25,264 nt of DNA from Mailhella sp. (GCA_017411945.1 JAFQPD010000094.1:1-25264), one strand, 5' to 3'. Shown: positions 12,713 to 23,857, numbered from the stretch's first letter. Notes: generated from the sequence alone by a model not told the origin. Made by a program: numbers and translations.

Positions 12713-13876
12713 ATGTATTTGACAGTGAAGAAGGAGCAGATCATCGAAGGTCTCCAGAAGGCCGCTTCCATCATCCCGAGCAAAGCAGGGGCCGCCTATC
12801 TGCGCTCCATATGGCTCCAGGCTGTGAAAAGACCTGAAGGCGACGCTCTCACCATCATGTCGACGGACGTGAACATAGAATTCACCGGCAACTATCCCGC
12901 CTCCGTGAAAGAAGAGGGAACGGCTGGCGTCAACGGCCGCGCCTTCGTGGAACTGCTTCGCCGTCTGCCCGGAGGCGACATCAGCCTCCGCCTCGATGAA
13001 GAGTCCCATATCCTTTCCGTGGAGCAGGGCCGCCGTTCCTACAAGCTTCCTACGGTCGATCCCGTATGGTTCCAGCCCCTTCCCGCCTTCCCCGAAGAAG
13101 GCGCAGTGCTCTGGGCCGGCGACTTCTTCCAGGACGTCATCGACCGCGTGGCGTTCTGCATCAGCGATGACGACAGCGCCGAAGGGCTTGCCTGCCTCTA
13201 TGTCAAAGCCGGGGAAGCCGGTAAGGTGGACGTTTGCGGCCTGAACGGCCATCAGTTCGCCATGGTCCGCTTCATCAACGACGCCCTTGCCGCCCTTCTT
13301 CCCGAGAACGGCCTGCTCATCCAGAAGAAGTATGTCAACGAACTGCGCAAGTGGCTCGGCAGCGACGAGGTAATGCTCAATATCAGCGAACGCCGTTTCC
13401 ACATACGCACCGGCTCCGGCAACGAAGTGCTGAGCATCCCCCGATCCGCCAACTTCTCTTATCCCGATCATCTGAGCTTCCTTGCCCGCCTTGAGAGCGC
13501 GGACACCTCCCAGCTCGATGCCGACCGCCGCGAGACCCTGAACGCTCTCGACCGTCTCCTCATCTTCAACAATGACAGCGACCGCTGCACCTATTTCCGC
13601 TTCTCCCCTCAGGAAGTGGAGCTTTCCGCCCAAGGGCAGGAGACCGGTTCTGCCACTGAACACCTCGAAGGCGACTTCAAGGGCGATCTGGAAGTCATAG
13701 CCTTCCCGACCCGCAGCCTCATGGATATCCTCGGCCACTTCCAGTCTGCCAGCATGCACTATACCTTCACCGGTTCCGAAGGCCCCTGCGGCATCACCGG
13801 TGCTGAAGACGCCGAGTATACTGTCATCCTCATGCCTATGAAGATAGCCGAATCCTCCTATTACACCGAAGACTGA
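12713..13876 (+). CDS. dnaN: DNA polymerase III subunit beta (sliding clamp)
   Basis: A 387-residue protein of normal length for DnaN, which forms a ring dimer around DNA and tethers polymerase III. Family features are the start MYLTVKKEQIIEGLQKAASIIP, the DVNIEF segment (STDVNIEFTG), GLNGHQFAMV in the middle (usually TDGHRLA), IPRSANFSYPDH, and the C-terminal YTVILMPMKI, which corresponds to the usual YVIMPMR ending that forms part of the protein-binding pocket; a short SSYYTED tail follows. AAGGA lies 7 bases upstream of the ATG. It is 124 bases after dnaA on the same strand. A pair of hairpin terminators follows. Confidence 0.95.
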   Translation: MYLTVKKEQIIEGLQKAASIIPSKAGAAYLRSIWLQAVKRPEGDALTIMSTDVNIEFTGNYPASVKEEGTAGVNGRAFVELLRRLPGGDISLRLDEESHILSVEQGRRSYKLPTVDPVWFQPLPAFPEEGAVLWAGDFFQDVIDRVAFCISDDDSAEGLACLYVKAGEAGKVDVCGLNGHQFAMVRFINDALAALLPENGLLIQKKYVNELRKWLGSDEVMLNISERRFHIRTGSGNEVLSIPRSANFSYPDHLSFLARLESADTSQLDADRRETLNALDRLLIFNNDSDRCTYFRFSPQEVELSAQGQETGSATEHLEGDFKGDLEVIAFPTRSLMDILGHFQSASMHYTFTGSEGPCGITGAEDAEYTVILMPMKIAESSYYTED

Positions 13877-13892
13877 TAAGGGCGGATGGGAA

Positions 13893-13918
13893 GAGGCCGC
13901 ATTCTGGCCCTCTTTTAT
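13893..13918 (+). terminator. Terminator 1 after dnaN
   Basis: AGAGGCC and GGCCCTCT pair with one bulged base and are followed by TTTTAT, 17 bases after the dnaN stop. It is moderate in strength and backed up by a second hairpin. Confidence 0.6.
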
Positions 13919-13934
13919 GTCCACTCCGTGATCT

Positions 13935-13983
13935 ATCCCCGCTGTCTGCCCGGGTTTCACTCAGGCGCGGCGGGGATTTTTTA
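13935..13983 (+). terminator. Terminator 2 after dnaN
   Basis: ATCCCCGC (13935-13942) and GCGGGGAT (13970-13977) are perfect 8-bp arms followed by TTTTT. Together with the first hairpin it separates the dnaA-dnaN transcript from gyrB. Confidence 0.8.
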
Positions 13984-14059
13984 TGCCCCTTCGCTTTTTA
14001 AGGCCGTCTGCAGGCTTTCTGCGTGAAAAAGTCCATGAGGCAGTGCCCTCCTACAGGAA

Positions 14060-14088
14060 TTGATTTTTTTTTGTGTTCGGTGTAAAGT
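14060..14088 (+). promoter_or_regulatory. Possible gyrB promoter
   Basis: TTGATT (14060-14065) and TAAAGT (14083-14088) are 17 bases apart, with about 50 bases of leader before the gyrB start. The -10 is only a moderate match. Confidence 0.35.
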
Positions 14089-14145
14089 GAACTGTTATTT
14101 GAATGCCCGCCTTTTCGGCTAACAAAAGTATATCCAGGAAACTCC

Positions 14146-16560
<2,415 letters not shown>

Positions 16561-16584
16561 GCGAAAAGCTAAAGGACAACTACA

Positions 16585-19023
16585 GTGGCAGAACTCAGAG
16601 TTGATATAGAAAAAGAGCTGCGTCAGTCCTATCTGGCCTACTCGCTCAGCGTCATCATCGGTCGAGCTATCCCCGATGCCCGAGACGGCCTCAAGCCCGT
16701 GCATCGCCGCATCCTCTTCGCTCAGTCGCAGATGGCCAATACCTACAACCGTCCGACCAAGAAGAGTGCCCGCGTCGTCGGCGACGTCATCGGTAAGTAC
16801 CATCCCCATGGCGACTCCGCCGTGTACGATGCCCTGGTCCGCATGGCCCAGGACTTCAACATGCGCGATCCTCTGGAAGACGGTCAGGGCAACTTCGGCT
16901 CCATCGACGGCGACTCCGCCGCCGCCATGCGTTACACCGAAGTGCGCATGTCCAAGCTGGCCTCCGAATTCCTTAACGACATCGAAAAGAAGACGGTCGA
17001 CTTCCGCCCGAACTACGACGGATCGGAACAGGAACCCGCCGTCCTTCCCACCAAGGTGCCGAACCTCCTGCTCAACGGTTCTTCCGGCATCGCCGTGGGC
17101 ATGGCCACCAATATCCCGCCGCATAACCTCGGCGAGCTTTGCGACGCCCTGCTCCGCCTCATCGACGAGCCCGCCTGCACTGTGGATGACCTCATCGACC
17201 TTGTGAAGGGCCCGGACTTCCCCACTGCAGGCTTCGTCTATGCCGGTCAGGGCCTGCTCGATGCCTACCGCACCGGTCGCGGCGTGGTGAAGATACGCGG
17301 CCGCGTGGAAGTGGAAGAGCGCAAGAAGGGCCAGCAGTCCGTAGTCATCCGCGAGATCCCCTACGCCCTCAACAAGTCCTCTCTGGTGGAAAAGATCGCC
17401 GCCCTCGTCAATGACCGCAAGCTCGAAGGCGTGACGGACCTGCGCGACCTTTCCGACAAGAAGGGCATACGCATCATCCTTGACCTCAAGCGCGGCACCA
17501 TTCCCGAGCTGGTCATCAACGGTCTGTACAAGTATACCCCGCTGGAGACTTCCTTCGGCATCAACATGCTGGCCGTTGTGGACAACAAGCCTCAGCAGCT
17601 CAACCTGCGTTCGGCTCTCGTCTGCTTCCTCGACCATCGCCGCGAAGTGGTCATCCGCCGTACCCGCTTCGACCTCGACAAGGCCCAGGCCCGCGCCCAT
17701 ATCGTGGAAGGTCTGCTCAAGGCTCTGGACATCATCGACGAGATCGTTGCCCTCATCCGCGCTTCCGCTACTCCTCAGGAAGCCAAGACCGGCCTTATGG
17801 ACCGCTACGGCTTCACCGACGTGCAGGCTCAGAGCATCCTTGATATGCGTCTGCAGCGTCTCACCGGCCTCGAGCGCGACAAGCTGCTCGAAGAGTTCCG
17901 CGAGCTTGAGAAGCTCATCGCCTACCTGACCTCCATTCTTGAAGACGGCAATGTCCTTCGCGGCGTGCTTCGCGATGAGACCAAGTACATCAAGGATACC
18001 TATGCTACTCCCCGCCGTACCGAAGTTGTCATGGACGAGCTTGGCGGCATCGACATCGAAGACCTCATCCCCGATGAAGACGTGGTCGTCACCCTGTCCC
18101 GCCGCGGCTACATCAAGCGTACCACGCTGGGCAACTATCACCAGCAGAAGCGCGGCGGCAAGGGCATAGCCGGCCTGCATACGGCGGAAGATGATTTCGT
18201 GCAGGAATTCCTGACCACCACGAACCATCAGTATCTCCTGCTCTTCACCAACAAGGGCCGCATGCATCAGCTCAAGGTGCATCAGGTGCCTGAAGGAAGC
18301 CGTACCGCCAAGGGGCAGCATCTGGCTAATCTCCTTCCCCTTGAGAAGGACGAATGGGTGGCCAACGCCCTCACGGTGCGCGGCTTTGATGAAGACAAGT
18401 ACTTCCTCTTCACCACTAAGCAGGGCATGGTCAAGCGTTCCAGCGCTTCCCTCTATGCCCGCTGCCGCAAGAGCGGCATGATAGCTCTCGGCCTGAAGGA
18501 TGACGATGAGCTTATAGCTGTGCGTGAAGTGACGGATTCTGATCATGTGGTCATCGCTACCGCTCACGGCATGGCTATCCGCTTCGCCATGCCCGATGTC
18601 CGTCCCATGGGCCGCAGCGCCTCCGGCGTGAAGGGCATCGGCCTGCGCCGCGGCGACCGCGTGGTGGCCTGCGTCACTGTGAAGGACGGCGACAACTCCA
18701 CCATGATCATGACGGTCTCCGCTCTCGGCTACGGCAAGCGCACCAAAATAGACCTGTACCGCATGCAGAGCCGCGGCGGCATCGGCCTCATCAACTTCAA
18801 GGTTTCTCCGAAGACCGGTGAAGTCATCGGCGCCATGCCTGTCACTGATAACGACTCCCTCATCCTGCTGACCTCCACGAACAAGATCATCCGCCTCAGT
18901 GTGGACGAAGTCCGTTCCGTGGGCCGCGCTACCATGGGCGTACGCCTCGTCCGCCTCGACGACGGCGCCAGCGTGGTCGGCTTCGATACCGTTGCTGACA
19001 GCGGTGAGGAAGAGGCTGAGTAA
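16585..19023 (+). CDS. gyrA: DNA gyrase subunit A
   Basis: An 812-residue protein starting at GTG with AAAGGA upstream. GyrA cuts and rejoins DNA through an active-site tyrosine, here Tyr117 in AAAMRYTEVRM. The quinolone-resistance region KYHPHGDSAVYDALVRMAQ keeps Ser78 and Asp82, the positions matching E. coli Ser83 and Asp87, so the sequence shows no typical quinolone-resistance substitution there. The GyrA box QKRGGKGI in the C-terminal beta-pinwheel identifies it as gyrase and not topoisomerase IV. The protein ends in an acidic tail (SGEEEAE). A hairpin repeat and then a terminator follow. Confidence 0.97.
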   Translation: MAELRVDIEKELRQSYLAYSLSVIIGRAIPDARDGLKPVHRRILFAQSQMANTYNRPTKKSARVVGDVIGKYHPHGDSAVYDALVRMAQDFNMRDPLEDGQGNFGSIDGDSAAAMRYTEVRMSKLASEFLNDIEKKTVDFRPNYDGSEQEPAVLPTKVPNLLLNGSSGIAVGMATNIPPHNLGELCDALLRLIDEPACTVDDLIDLVKGPDFPTAGFVYAGQGLLDAYRTGRGVVKIRGRVEVEERKKGQQSVVIREIPYALNKSSLVEKIAALVNDRKLEGVTDLRDLSDKKGIRIILDLKRGTIPELVINGLYKYTPLETSFGINMLAVVDNKPQQLNLRSALVCFLDHRREVVIRRTRFDLDKAQARAHIVEGLLKALDIIDEIVALIRASATPQEAKTGLMDRYGFTDVQAQSILDMRLQRLTGLERDKLLEEFRELEKLIAYLTSILEDGNVLRGVLRDETKYIKDTYATPRRTEVVMDELGGIDIEDLIPDEDVVVTLSRRGYIKRTTLGNYHQQKRGGKGIAGLHTAEDDFVQEFLTTTNHQYLLLFTNKGRMHQLKVHQVPEGSRTAKGQHLANLLPLEKDEWVANALTVRGFDEDKYFLFTTKQGMVKRSSASLYARCRKSGMIALGLKDDDELIAVREVTDSDHVVIATAHGMAIRFAMPDVRPMGRSASGVKGIGLRRGDRVVACVTVKDGDNSTMIMTVSALGYGKRTKIDLYRMQSRGGIGLINFKVSPKTGEVIGAMPVTDNDSLILLTSTNKIIRLSVDEVRSVGRATMGVRLVRLDDGASVVGFDTVADSGEEEAE

Positions 19024-19032
19024 GTGAGTTAT

Positions 19033-19114
19033 GCAGGAGGAGGGAAGGAACTTTTCTGAAGAAAAGCTTCCTTCCCTCCCCTGCCCCCCATCCCTTCTTC
19101 AAAAGACTTTTAAT
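19033..19114. repeat. Dispersed GA/CT-rich intergenic repeat, copy B (full hairpin)
   Basis: The left arm from GCAGGAGGAGGGAAGGAA (19033-19050) and CTTTTC pairs, with one bulge, with GAAAAGC and TTCCTTCCCTCCCCTGC (19061-19083 region) around TGAA. The pyrimidine-rich tail ends in AAAAGACTTTTAATT. The right half matches copy A at 338-396. It lies directly after the gyrA stop and may act as a transcript-end stabiliser. Confidence 0.75.
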
Positions 19115-19116
19115 TG

Positions 19117-19157
19117 AAAAAGGCCGTGTTATTCGTGAGCACGGCCTTTCGTTTTTT
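19117..19157. terminator. Bidirectional terminator between gyrA and the ClC gene
   Basis: AAAGGCCGTG (19119-19128) and CACGGCCTTT (19140-19149) are perfect arms, followed by CGTTTTTT on the plus strand and preceded by an A-run that gives U's on the minus strand. It ends both gyrBA and the leftward ClC transcript. Confidence 0.88.
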
Positions 19158-19162
19158 GAGGC

Positions 19163-20488
19163 TTATTTTTTTCTGCGGGAAACGACAATGGCAGCCCGCA
19201 GGGAATCATAGACTGGCGGGCATTTCATGGCGTTCGCAGTCCAGTAGGCGGTGAGAGCAACGATGGCCGCGCCCGGCAGGCAGTACAGCGAGCCGGACAT
19301 TTCAAGGACGAGTGCCGTTCCTGTGAGCGGTACGCGTACCATGGAAACGAAGAAGCCCACCATGCCGTAGACGATGAAAGTCTGCCAGTGTTCCGCAGGG
19401 ATGAGGCCAGCGGCAAGCAGGGCCTGTCCGCTCAGGGCGCCCAGAATGGCTCCTATGCAAAGCATAGGCATGAGTATGCCGCCCGGAACGTTGCCGGTAT
19501 AGCTGAACAGGGCGAAGGATATCTTGATGAAGCCGAGCAGGAGGAGGAACTTCAGGAGGGAAAGCGGAGAACCGGCAAGCTCATTGAGTTCCTTCACCAG
19601 ATGTTCGCCGCCGCCGAGAACGCAGGGAAAGACGAAGGCCAGCACGAAGGCCGCCAGAAGCGGAGGGAGTATGCGCCAGTCCTGAGAGAGCGGCGTATGC
19701 CGGGCTTCGAAGTTCTTGGAGCCGAGCAGAGCCTTGTTGTAGGCGACGCCTGCCGCTCCCATGGCAAGTCCCATGACCGGGTACAGCCACGACTGCATGA
19801 GCGGCAGAGGCATGAAGCGTTCGAAGGGGAATATGAGCCCGAAGCCGAAAACGAACTGGGTGACGAGTTCAGAGACAGTGACGGCGCAGGCCACGACGAG
19901 CAGGCCGCCCTTGGTGAAGCGGGCCTTCATCTCTTCGAAGACGAAAAAGACGCCGGCTATGGGAGAACCGAAGGCAGCCGCCATGCCTGCCGCGGCACCG
20001 GCGGCGATGTGGATATGGCCGGAAAAGGTGAAGCGTTCCCATAAGCCGCTGACGAGGGCGGCTGTGGCAGCTCCCATCTGTATGCAGGGGCCTTCACGCC
20101 CAAGAGAGAGGCCGCCCAGTGTTGAAACAAGGCATCCTATGAATTTGGCTGGAAGTATCTTAAGCCATTCGTGGCGAGAGATGTGGAGCTTGCCCAGGAC
20201 TATAAGTTCAGTCTGGGGGATGCCGCTGCCGGAGATGAGGGGGACTTTTTTCACCAGCCACCCGAGGAAGCGGGCGGCCGCGATGAGCGATATCATCCAG
20301 ACAAGGGGCGTCCACCAGCGTTCCTGCCAGCCGGAAAGCCAGTGCATGATGAGAGGATAGGCGGTATCCATGCAGAGGCGGAAACTGCATATGACGCAGG
20401 CCGCCGCCGCGCCGATCAAACATCCTTCCAGTCCTAGGAGGATGCGGTTTTCCCAGTGTCCCCAGTATTTTCTGCTGTGTCTGTCCAT
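19163..20488 (-). CDS. ClC-family chloride/proton exchanger (voltage-gated chloride channel family)
   Basis: A 441-residue polytopic membrane protein starting MDRHSRKYWGHW. The ClC signature regions are present in order: GSGIP (87-91), GREGPCIQMGA with the gating Glu132, GSPIAGVFFVFEEM with Glu186 at the internal proton-glutamate position, and GNVPGGILMPML near the end. Having both glutamates suggests Cl-/H+ exchange, as in E. coli ClcA, and not a passive channel. No CBS or TrkA_C domain is attached. The start at 20488 is preferred to one 60 bases upstream because the upstream residues lack family character and GGA lies 8 bases before it. It is a single leftward gene, divergent from the transporter pair. 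Confidence 0.9.
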   Translation of the reverse strand: MDRHSRKYWGHWENRILLGLEGCLIGAAAACVICSFRLCMDTAYPLIMHWLSGWQERWWTPLVWMISLIAAARFLGWLVKKVPLISGSGIPQTELIVLGKLHISRHEWLKILPAKFIGCLVSTLGGLSLGREGPCIQMGAATAALVSGLWERFTFSGHIHIAAGAAAGMAAAFGSPIAGVFFVFEEMKARFTKGGLLVVACAVTVSELVTQFVFGFGLIFPFERFMPLPLMQSWLYPVMGLAMGAAGVAYNKALLGSKNFEARHTPLSQDWRILPPLLAAFVLAFVFPCVLGGGEHLVKELNELAGSPLSLLKFLLLLGFIKISFALFSYTGNVPGGILMPMLCIGAILGALSGQALLAAGLIPAEHWQTFIVYGMVGFFVSMVRVPLTGTALVLEMSGSLYCLPGAAIVALTAYWTANAMKCPPVYDSLRAAIVVSRRKK

Positions 20489-20603
20489 ACGTTTTCCATG
20501 ATGGAAATAATGCGGGACAAGGTTAGTACAGGGAGGGAGCTGGCGCAAGACGCACTGATGAGGAAAAAGTGCTGTGCCCCTTGAAAATGCTTGTTTTTTA
20601 GGC

Positions 20604-20643
20604 TTGCCGATAGCTTAATTTTTATTTTATACAAAAACGGCAA
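20604..20643 (+). promoter_or_regulatory. Possible promoter/operator of the first NSS transporter
   Basis: TTGCCG (20604-20609) and TATACA (20628-20633) are 18 bases apart. TTGCCG also forms the left half of an inverted repeat with CGGCAA (20638-20643), which would bracket the promoter. Both matches are moderate. Confidence 0.3.
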
Positions 20644-20668
20644 AGAATATGCTTTTGAGGTAGATATT

Positions 20669-22036
20669 ATGGCTCAGCGTGAGCAGCTCGCCAGCCGACT
20701 CGGCTTTATCCTTCTTTCCGCAGGCTGTGCGATAGGACTCGGTAACGTTTGGCGTTTTCCTTATATTACCGGTAAATACGGCGGTGCCGTATTTCTTGGC
20801 GTCTATCTGCTTTTCCTGCTTTTTGTGGGGCTTCCCGTCCTTGTCATGGAGTTTTCCGTGGGCCGCGCCACTCAGCGCAACATGGCCCATGCCCTGAAGA
20901 AGCTGGAGCCGGAAGGAAGCTGGTGGCATAAGTTCGGCATTTTCAGTCCGCTCGGTTCTTTCATCCTCATGATGTTTTATATGCCCATCGCGGGCTGGAT
21001 GCTGAACTATGTATGGATGACGCTGAGCGGAAAGCTGGCCGTCCCTGCCGATCAGGTTCCTGCCATGTTCGGCGGCATGCTGGCTGACCCGCTGACCATG
21101 TTCTTCTGGACTTTCGTGGTTTCTGCCCTGTGCTTCTTCATCTGTGGGCAGGGCTTGCAGAAAGGCGTGGAGCGTGTGGTCAAATACATGATGATGGGGC
21201 TTCTCTTCATCATGATAGGTCTTGCCTTTTACTCCTGCACTCTCCCCGGAGCTTCCAAGGGTCTTGCTTTCTATCTGCTTCCCGACTTCAGCCGTGCTCT
21301 GGATGCTGGATTCATGTCGCTGGTCAACGATGCCATGAATCAGGCTTTCTTTACCTTGAGCGTGGGCATGGGCGGCATGTGCATCTTCGGCAGCTACCTG
21401 AAAAAAGATAAGTCGCTGACGCAGGAATCCGTGCTCGTGGTATCCCTCGATACTTTCGTGGCTCTCACAGCCGGCCTCATCATTTTCCCGGCCTGCTTCG
21501 CCTTTGGAGTGACGCCCAACGCGGGCCCCGGCCTCATTTTTATCACTCTGCCGAATATCTTTAATAATATGTCTGGCGGACAGATCTGGGGCACTCTGTT
21601 CTTTGTGTTTATGAGTGCGGCCGCTCTCACCACTGTCATCGCCGTCATCGAGAACATCATCGCGTATTTCATGGACGGATTCGGCTGGTCGCGCAGGAAG
21701 GCAACGCTGTTCAACTTCGCTGCTCTTACCCTTTGCACCCTGCCCTGCATACTTGGATTCAACGTATGGTCCGGCTTTGAACCCCTTGGCCCGGGCACCT
21801 GTGTCCTCGACCTTGAGGATTTCATCATCAGCAACAATATTCTTCCTCTCGGCTCGTTCATGTTCATGCTTTTCTGCTGCCATCGCTACGGCTGGGGATG
21901 GGACAGCTTCGTTGCTGAGGCCGACACTGGTACCGGTTTGAAGTTTCCCAGGTTCCTGCGTTTCTATCTTTCCTGGATACTGCCCGCAGTGTTCCTGTTC
22001 ATCTTCGTACAGGGATATATCCAGAAATTCTTCTAA
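20669..22036 (+). CDS. Sodium-dependent transporter, NSS (LeuT/MhsT-like) family, copy 1
   Basis: A 455-residue inner-membrane protein starting MAQREQLASRLGFILLSAG. The length is close to the 11-helix MhsT-type members and shorter than LeuT. The TM1 unwound sodium/substrate segment GCAIGLGNVWRFPYITGKYGG (residues 19-39) and the TM6 segment QAFFTLSVGMGGMCIFGSY are conserved, and NAGPGLIFITLPNIF follows. The family moves amino acids or related amines with Na+; the substrate here is unknown. The start at 20669 has GAGG 8 bases upstream; a TTG-led extension to 20591 covers the promoter. Copy 2 follows after 106 bases. Confidence 0.9.
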   Translation: MAQREQLASRLGFILLSAGCAIGLGNVWRFPYITGKYGGAVFLGVYLLFLLFVGLPVLVMEFSVGRATQRNMAHALKKLEPEGSWWHKFGIFSPLGSFILMMFYMPIAGWMLNYVWMTLSGKLAVPADQVPAMFGGMLADPLTMFFWTFVVSALCFFICGQGLQKGVERVVKYMMMGLLFIMIGLAFYSCTLPGASKGLAFYLLPDFSRALDAGFMSLVNDAMNQAFFTLSVGMGGMCIFGSYLKKDKSLTQESVLVVSLDTFVALTAGLIIFPACFAFGVTPNAGPGLIFITLPNIFNNMSGGQIWGTLFFVFMSAAALTTVIAVIENIIAYFMDGFGWSRRKATLFNFAALTLCTLPCILGFNVWSGFEPLGPGTCVLDLEDFIISNNILPLGSFMFMLFCCHRYGWGWDSFVAEADTGTGLKFPRFLRFYLSWILPAVFLFIFVQGYIQKFF

Positions 22037-22100
22037 GGCATTCCTCGCGTTCTGACAGCCGAGGGAAGATCGGCTTCATTCATACGCGTCAATTTTCAGC

Positions 22101-22117
22101 TTTCGTCTCAGACGAAA
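22101..22117. repeat. Inverted repeat between the two NSS genes
   Basis: TTTCGTC and GACGAAA are perfect 7-bp arms around TCA, 25 bases before the second NSS start. A weaker hairpin (AGCCGA/TCGGCT, 22057-22075) precedes it. Neither has a long T-run, so partial termination, mRNA processing or stabilisation between the two genes is more likely than a full stop. Confidence 0.45.
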
Positions 22118-22142
22118 TTCCCTTCTCTCCAAGGAGAAACAT

Positions 22143-23513
22143 ATGGCACAGCGCGAACATCTCGCCAGCAGACTCGGCTTCCTGCTTCTTTCCGCAGGAT
22201 GCGCCATCGGCCTCGGCAACGTATGGCGTTTTCCCTTCATCACCGGCAAATATGGCGGTGCGGTGTTCCTTGCCGTGTACCTCCTCTTCCTGATTTTCAT
22301 GGGCCTGCCTATCCTCATCATGGAATTTTCTGTGGGCCGCGCTTCTCGCCGCAACATGTCCAAGGCTTTTTCCGTCCTCGAACCTGAAGGAACGAAATGG
22401 CACTGGTTCGGCTGGTTCAGCCCCATCGGCAGCTATGTCCTCATGATGTTCTACATGCCTGTGGCCGGCTGGATGCTCTACTACACATTCTCCACCATTA
22501 CCGGCAATCTTTCTATCCCGGCGGATCAGGTTCCGAATGTCTTCACGGGAATGCTGGCAAATCCGTGGCTCATGCTTTTCTGGACTGTCATTGTTTCCGC
22601 CACCTGCTTCTATGTGTGTTCCATGGGCCTTCAGAAAGGCGTGGAGCGCATAGTCAAGTTCATGATGGCTGGTCTTCTTTTCATCATGATCGGCCTTGCT
22701 GTGTATGCCATCTCTCTTCCCGGTGCCGCGGAAGGCCTCAAGTTTTACCTTGTGCCCGACTTCCAGCGCGCCTGGGATGCCGGTATCCTTTCCCTCATCA
22801 ACGATGCCATGAACCAGGCTTTCTTCACTCTGTCCATCGGCATCGGTTCCATGTGCATTTTCGGCAGCTATCTTAATAAGAACAATACGCTCACGAAGGA
22901 ATCCATATTCATCGTTTCTCTCGATACCTTTGTGGCTCTCACTGCCGGCCTCATCATATTCCCTGCCTGCTTCGCCTTTGGTGTTACTCCCAACGCTGGA
23001 CCGGGCCTTATCTTCATCACCCTGCCCAACGTTTTCAACGAAATGGCCTTCGGTCAGGTCTGGGGCACTCTGTTCTTCATCTTCATGAGTGCGGCGGCTC
23101 TTACCACTGTCATCGCTGTTCTTGAGAACATCATCTCCTACTTCATCGACAATCATGGCTGGGAAAGAAAGAAGGCTGTCGTGTTCAACGGCGTCCTTCT
23201 CACGCTTCTCACCCTGCCCTGCATCCTCGGCTTCAGCGAATGGTCGTGGATACAGCCTTTTGGAGAAGGTTCCTGCATCATGGACCTTGAAGACTTCATC
23301 ATCAGCAACAACCTCCTGCCCATCGGCTCTCTCATCTACTGCCTCTTCTGCTGCTCCCGCTACGGCTGGGGCTGGGATAAGTTTGTGGCCGAAGCAGATG
23401 AGGGCGACGGCCTGAAGTTCCCCAAGGCTCTCCGCTTCTACCTGACGAAGATCCTTCCTGTCGTGATGATAGTCATCCTTGCTCAGGGCTACATCCAGAA
23501 GTTCTTCTTGTAA
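22143..23513 (+). CDS. Sodium-dependent transporter, NSS (LeuT/MhsT-like) family, copy 2
   Basis: A 456-residue paralogue of the preceding gene. By eye roughly three quarters of the first hundred residues are identical, and both end in the same GYIQKFF stretch. The sodium/substrate segment GLGNVWRFPFITGKYGG and TM6 FFTLSIGIGSMCIFGSY are kept. AAGGAG 6 bases upstream gives a stronger ribosome-binding site than copy 1. A strong terminator follows, so the pair probably forms one transcription unit produced by tandem duplication. Differences in TM1, TM3 and TM6 could give different substrates, which the sequence alone cannot show. Confidence 0.9.
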   Translation: MAQREHLASRLGFLLLSAGCAIGLGNVWRFPFITGKYGGAVFLAVYLLFLIFMGLPILIMEFSVGRASRRNMSKAFSVLEPEGTKWHWFGWFSPIGSYVLMMFYMPVAGWMLYYTFSTITGNLSIPADQVPNVFTGMLANPWLMLFWTVIVSATCFYVCSMGLQKGVERIVKFMMAGLLFIMIGLAVYAISLPGAAEGLKFYLVPDFQRAWDAGILSLINDAMNQAFFTLSIGIGSMCIFGSYLNKNNTLTKESIFIVSLDTFVALTAGLIIFPACFAFGVTPNAGPGLIFITLPNVFNEMAFGQVWGTLFFIFMSAAALTTVIAVLENIISYFIDNHGWERKKAVVFNGVLLTLLTLPCILGFSEWSWIQPFGEGSCIMDLEDFIISNNLLPIGSLIYCLFCCSRYGWGWDKFVAEADEGDGLKFPKALRFYLTKILPVVMIVILAQGYIQKFFL

Positions 23514-23540
23514 GAAAAGCTTGAAGGAAGGCTGGATGGC

Positions 23541-23581
23541 TGGCGCGCATCTCCCCGCTGTGGAGGTGCGCGCCATTTTTA
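23541..23581 (+). terminator. Strong rho-independent terminator after the NSS pair
   Basis: TGGCGCGCA (23541-23549) and TGCGCGCCA (23567-23575) are perfect 9-bp arms, extended by TCTCC/GGAGG inside, and followed by TTTTTAT. Confidence 0.92.
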
Positions 23582-23828
23582 TGATTTGAGATATGCCTGA
23601 AAAAAAATTGTGAAAAAAAGTTAATTGTATTATAATATATTGAATATAAATATTTTTTTATAACTTATAAATATTTTTCTCGCCCGGAGAAAGAGAGAGA
23701 GTTTAGTGAGCATAGTCACAGCTGTTTATGAATGAAATTTTTTAATTCAAATAGTTATTTCGTAGTCTAAGGAAAAAAAATACAAAAAGGTTAATTTGAT
23801 GATGAGTGGATATATTCTGGCAGGGTAA
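23582..23828. other. AT-rich upstream regulatory region of the cytochrome gene
   Basis: No gene is seen here. The stretch is unusually AT-rich. It contains a 13-bp direct repeat TATAAATATTTTT at 23645-23657 and 23666-23678, a spacing of 21 bp or two helical turns. It also contains TTGTGA at 23609-23614 and the palindrome at 23704-23721 listed separately. The length and composition suggest an activator-controlled or UP-element-like promoter region. Confidence 0.5.
23704..23721. promoter_or_regulatory. CRP/FNR-superfamily (HcpR-like) binding site candidate
   Basis: TAGTGA-N6-TCACAG contains the perfect inverted core GTGA/TCAC with a 6-base spacer. It matches 10 of 12 positions of the TTGTGA-N6-TCACAA pattern described for HcpR in Desulfovibrio and is equally close to the CRP consensus. 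The centre is about 150 bases before the predicted start site of the cytochrome promoter, further than usual for direct activation, so another promoter or a looping role is possible. Confidence 0.45.
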
Positions 23829-23857
23829 TTGACAGAAAGTGCTTTTACTCACATAAT
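23829..23857 (+). promoter_or_regulatory. Strong sigma-70 promoter of the split-Soret cytochrome gene
   Basis: A perfect TTGACA (23829-23834), a 17-base spacer and CATAAT (23852-23857) make this one of the best promoters in the window. An inverted repeat AAACCG/CGGTTT (23860-23865 and 23874-23879) straddles the expected transcription start and could be an operator. The leader is about 57 bases long. Confidence 0.75.

Noticed and set aside
12644..13960. 438-residue minus-strand ORF opposite dnaN
   Set aside because: It overlaps dnaN throughout and its translation has only antisense-type composition.
22089..23576. 495-residue minus-strand ORF opposite the second NSS gene (and a similar one at 20627-21883)
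   Set aside because: The two resemble each other only because the real genes are paralogues; both are highly charged antisense products without motifs.
23800..23829. Nine-codon reading frame (MMSGYILAG) before the cytochrome promoter
   Set aside because: It lies upstream of the predicted transcription start and has no convincing ribosome-binding site or regulatory pattern.
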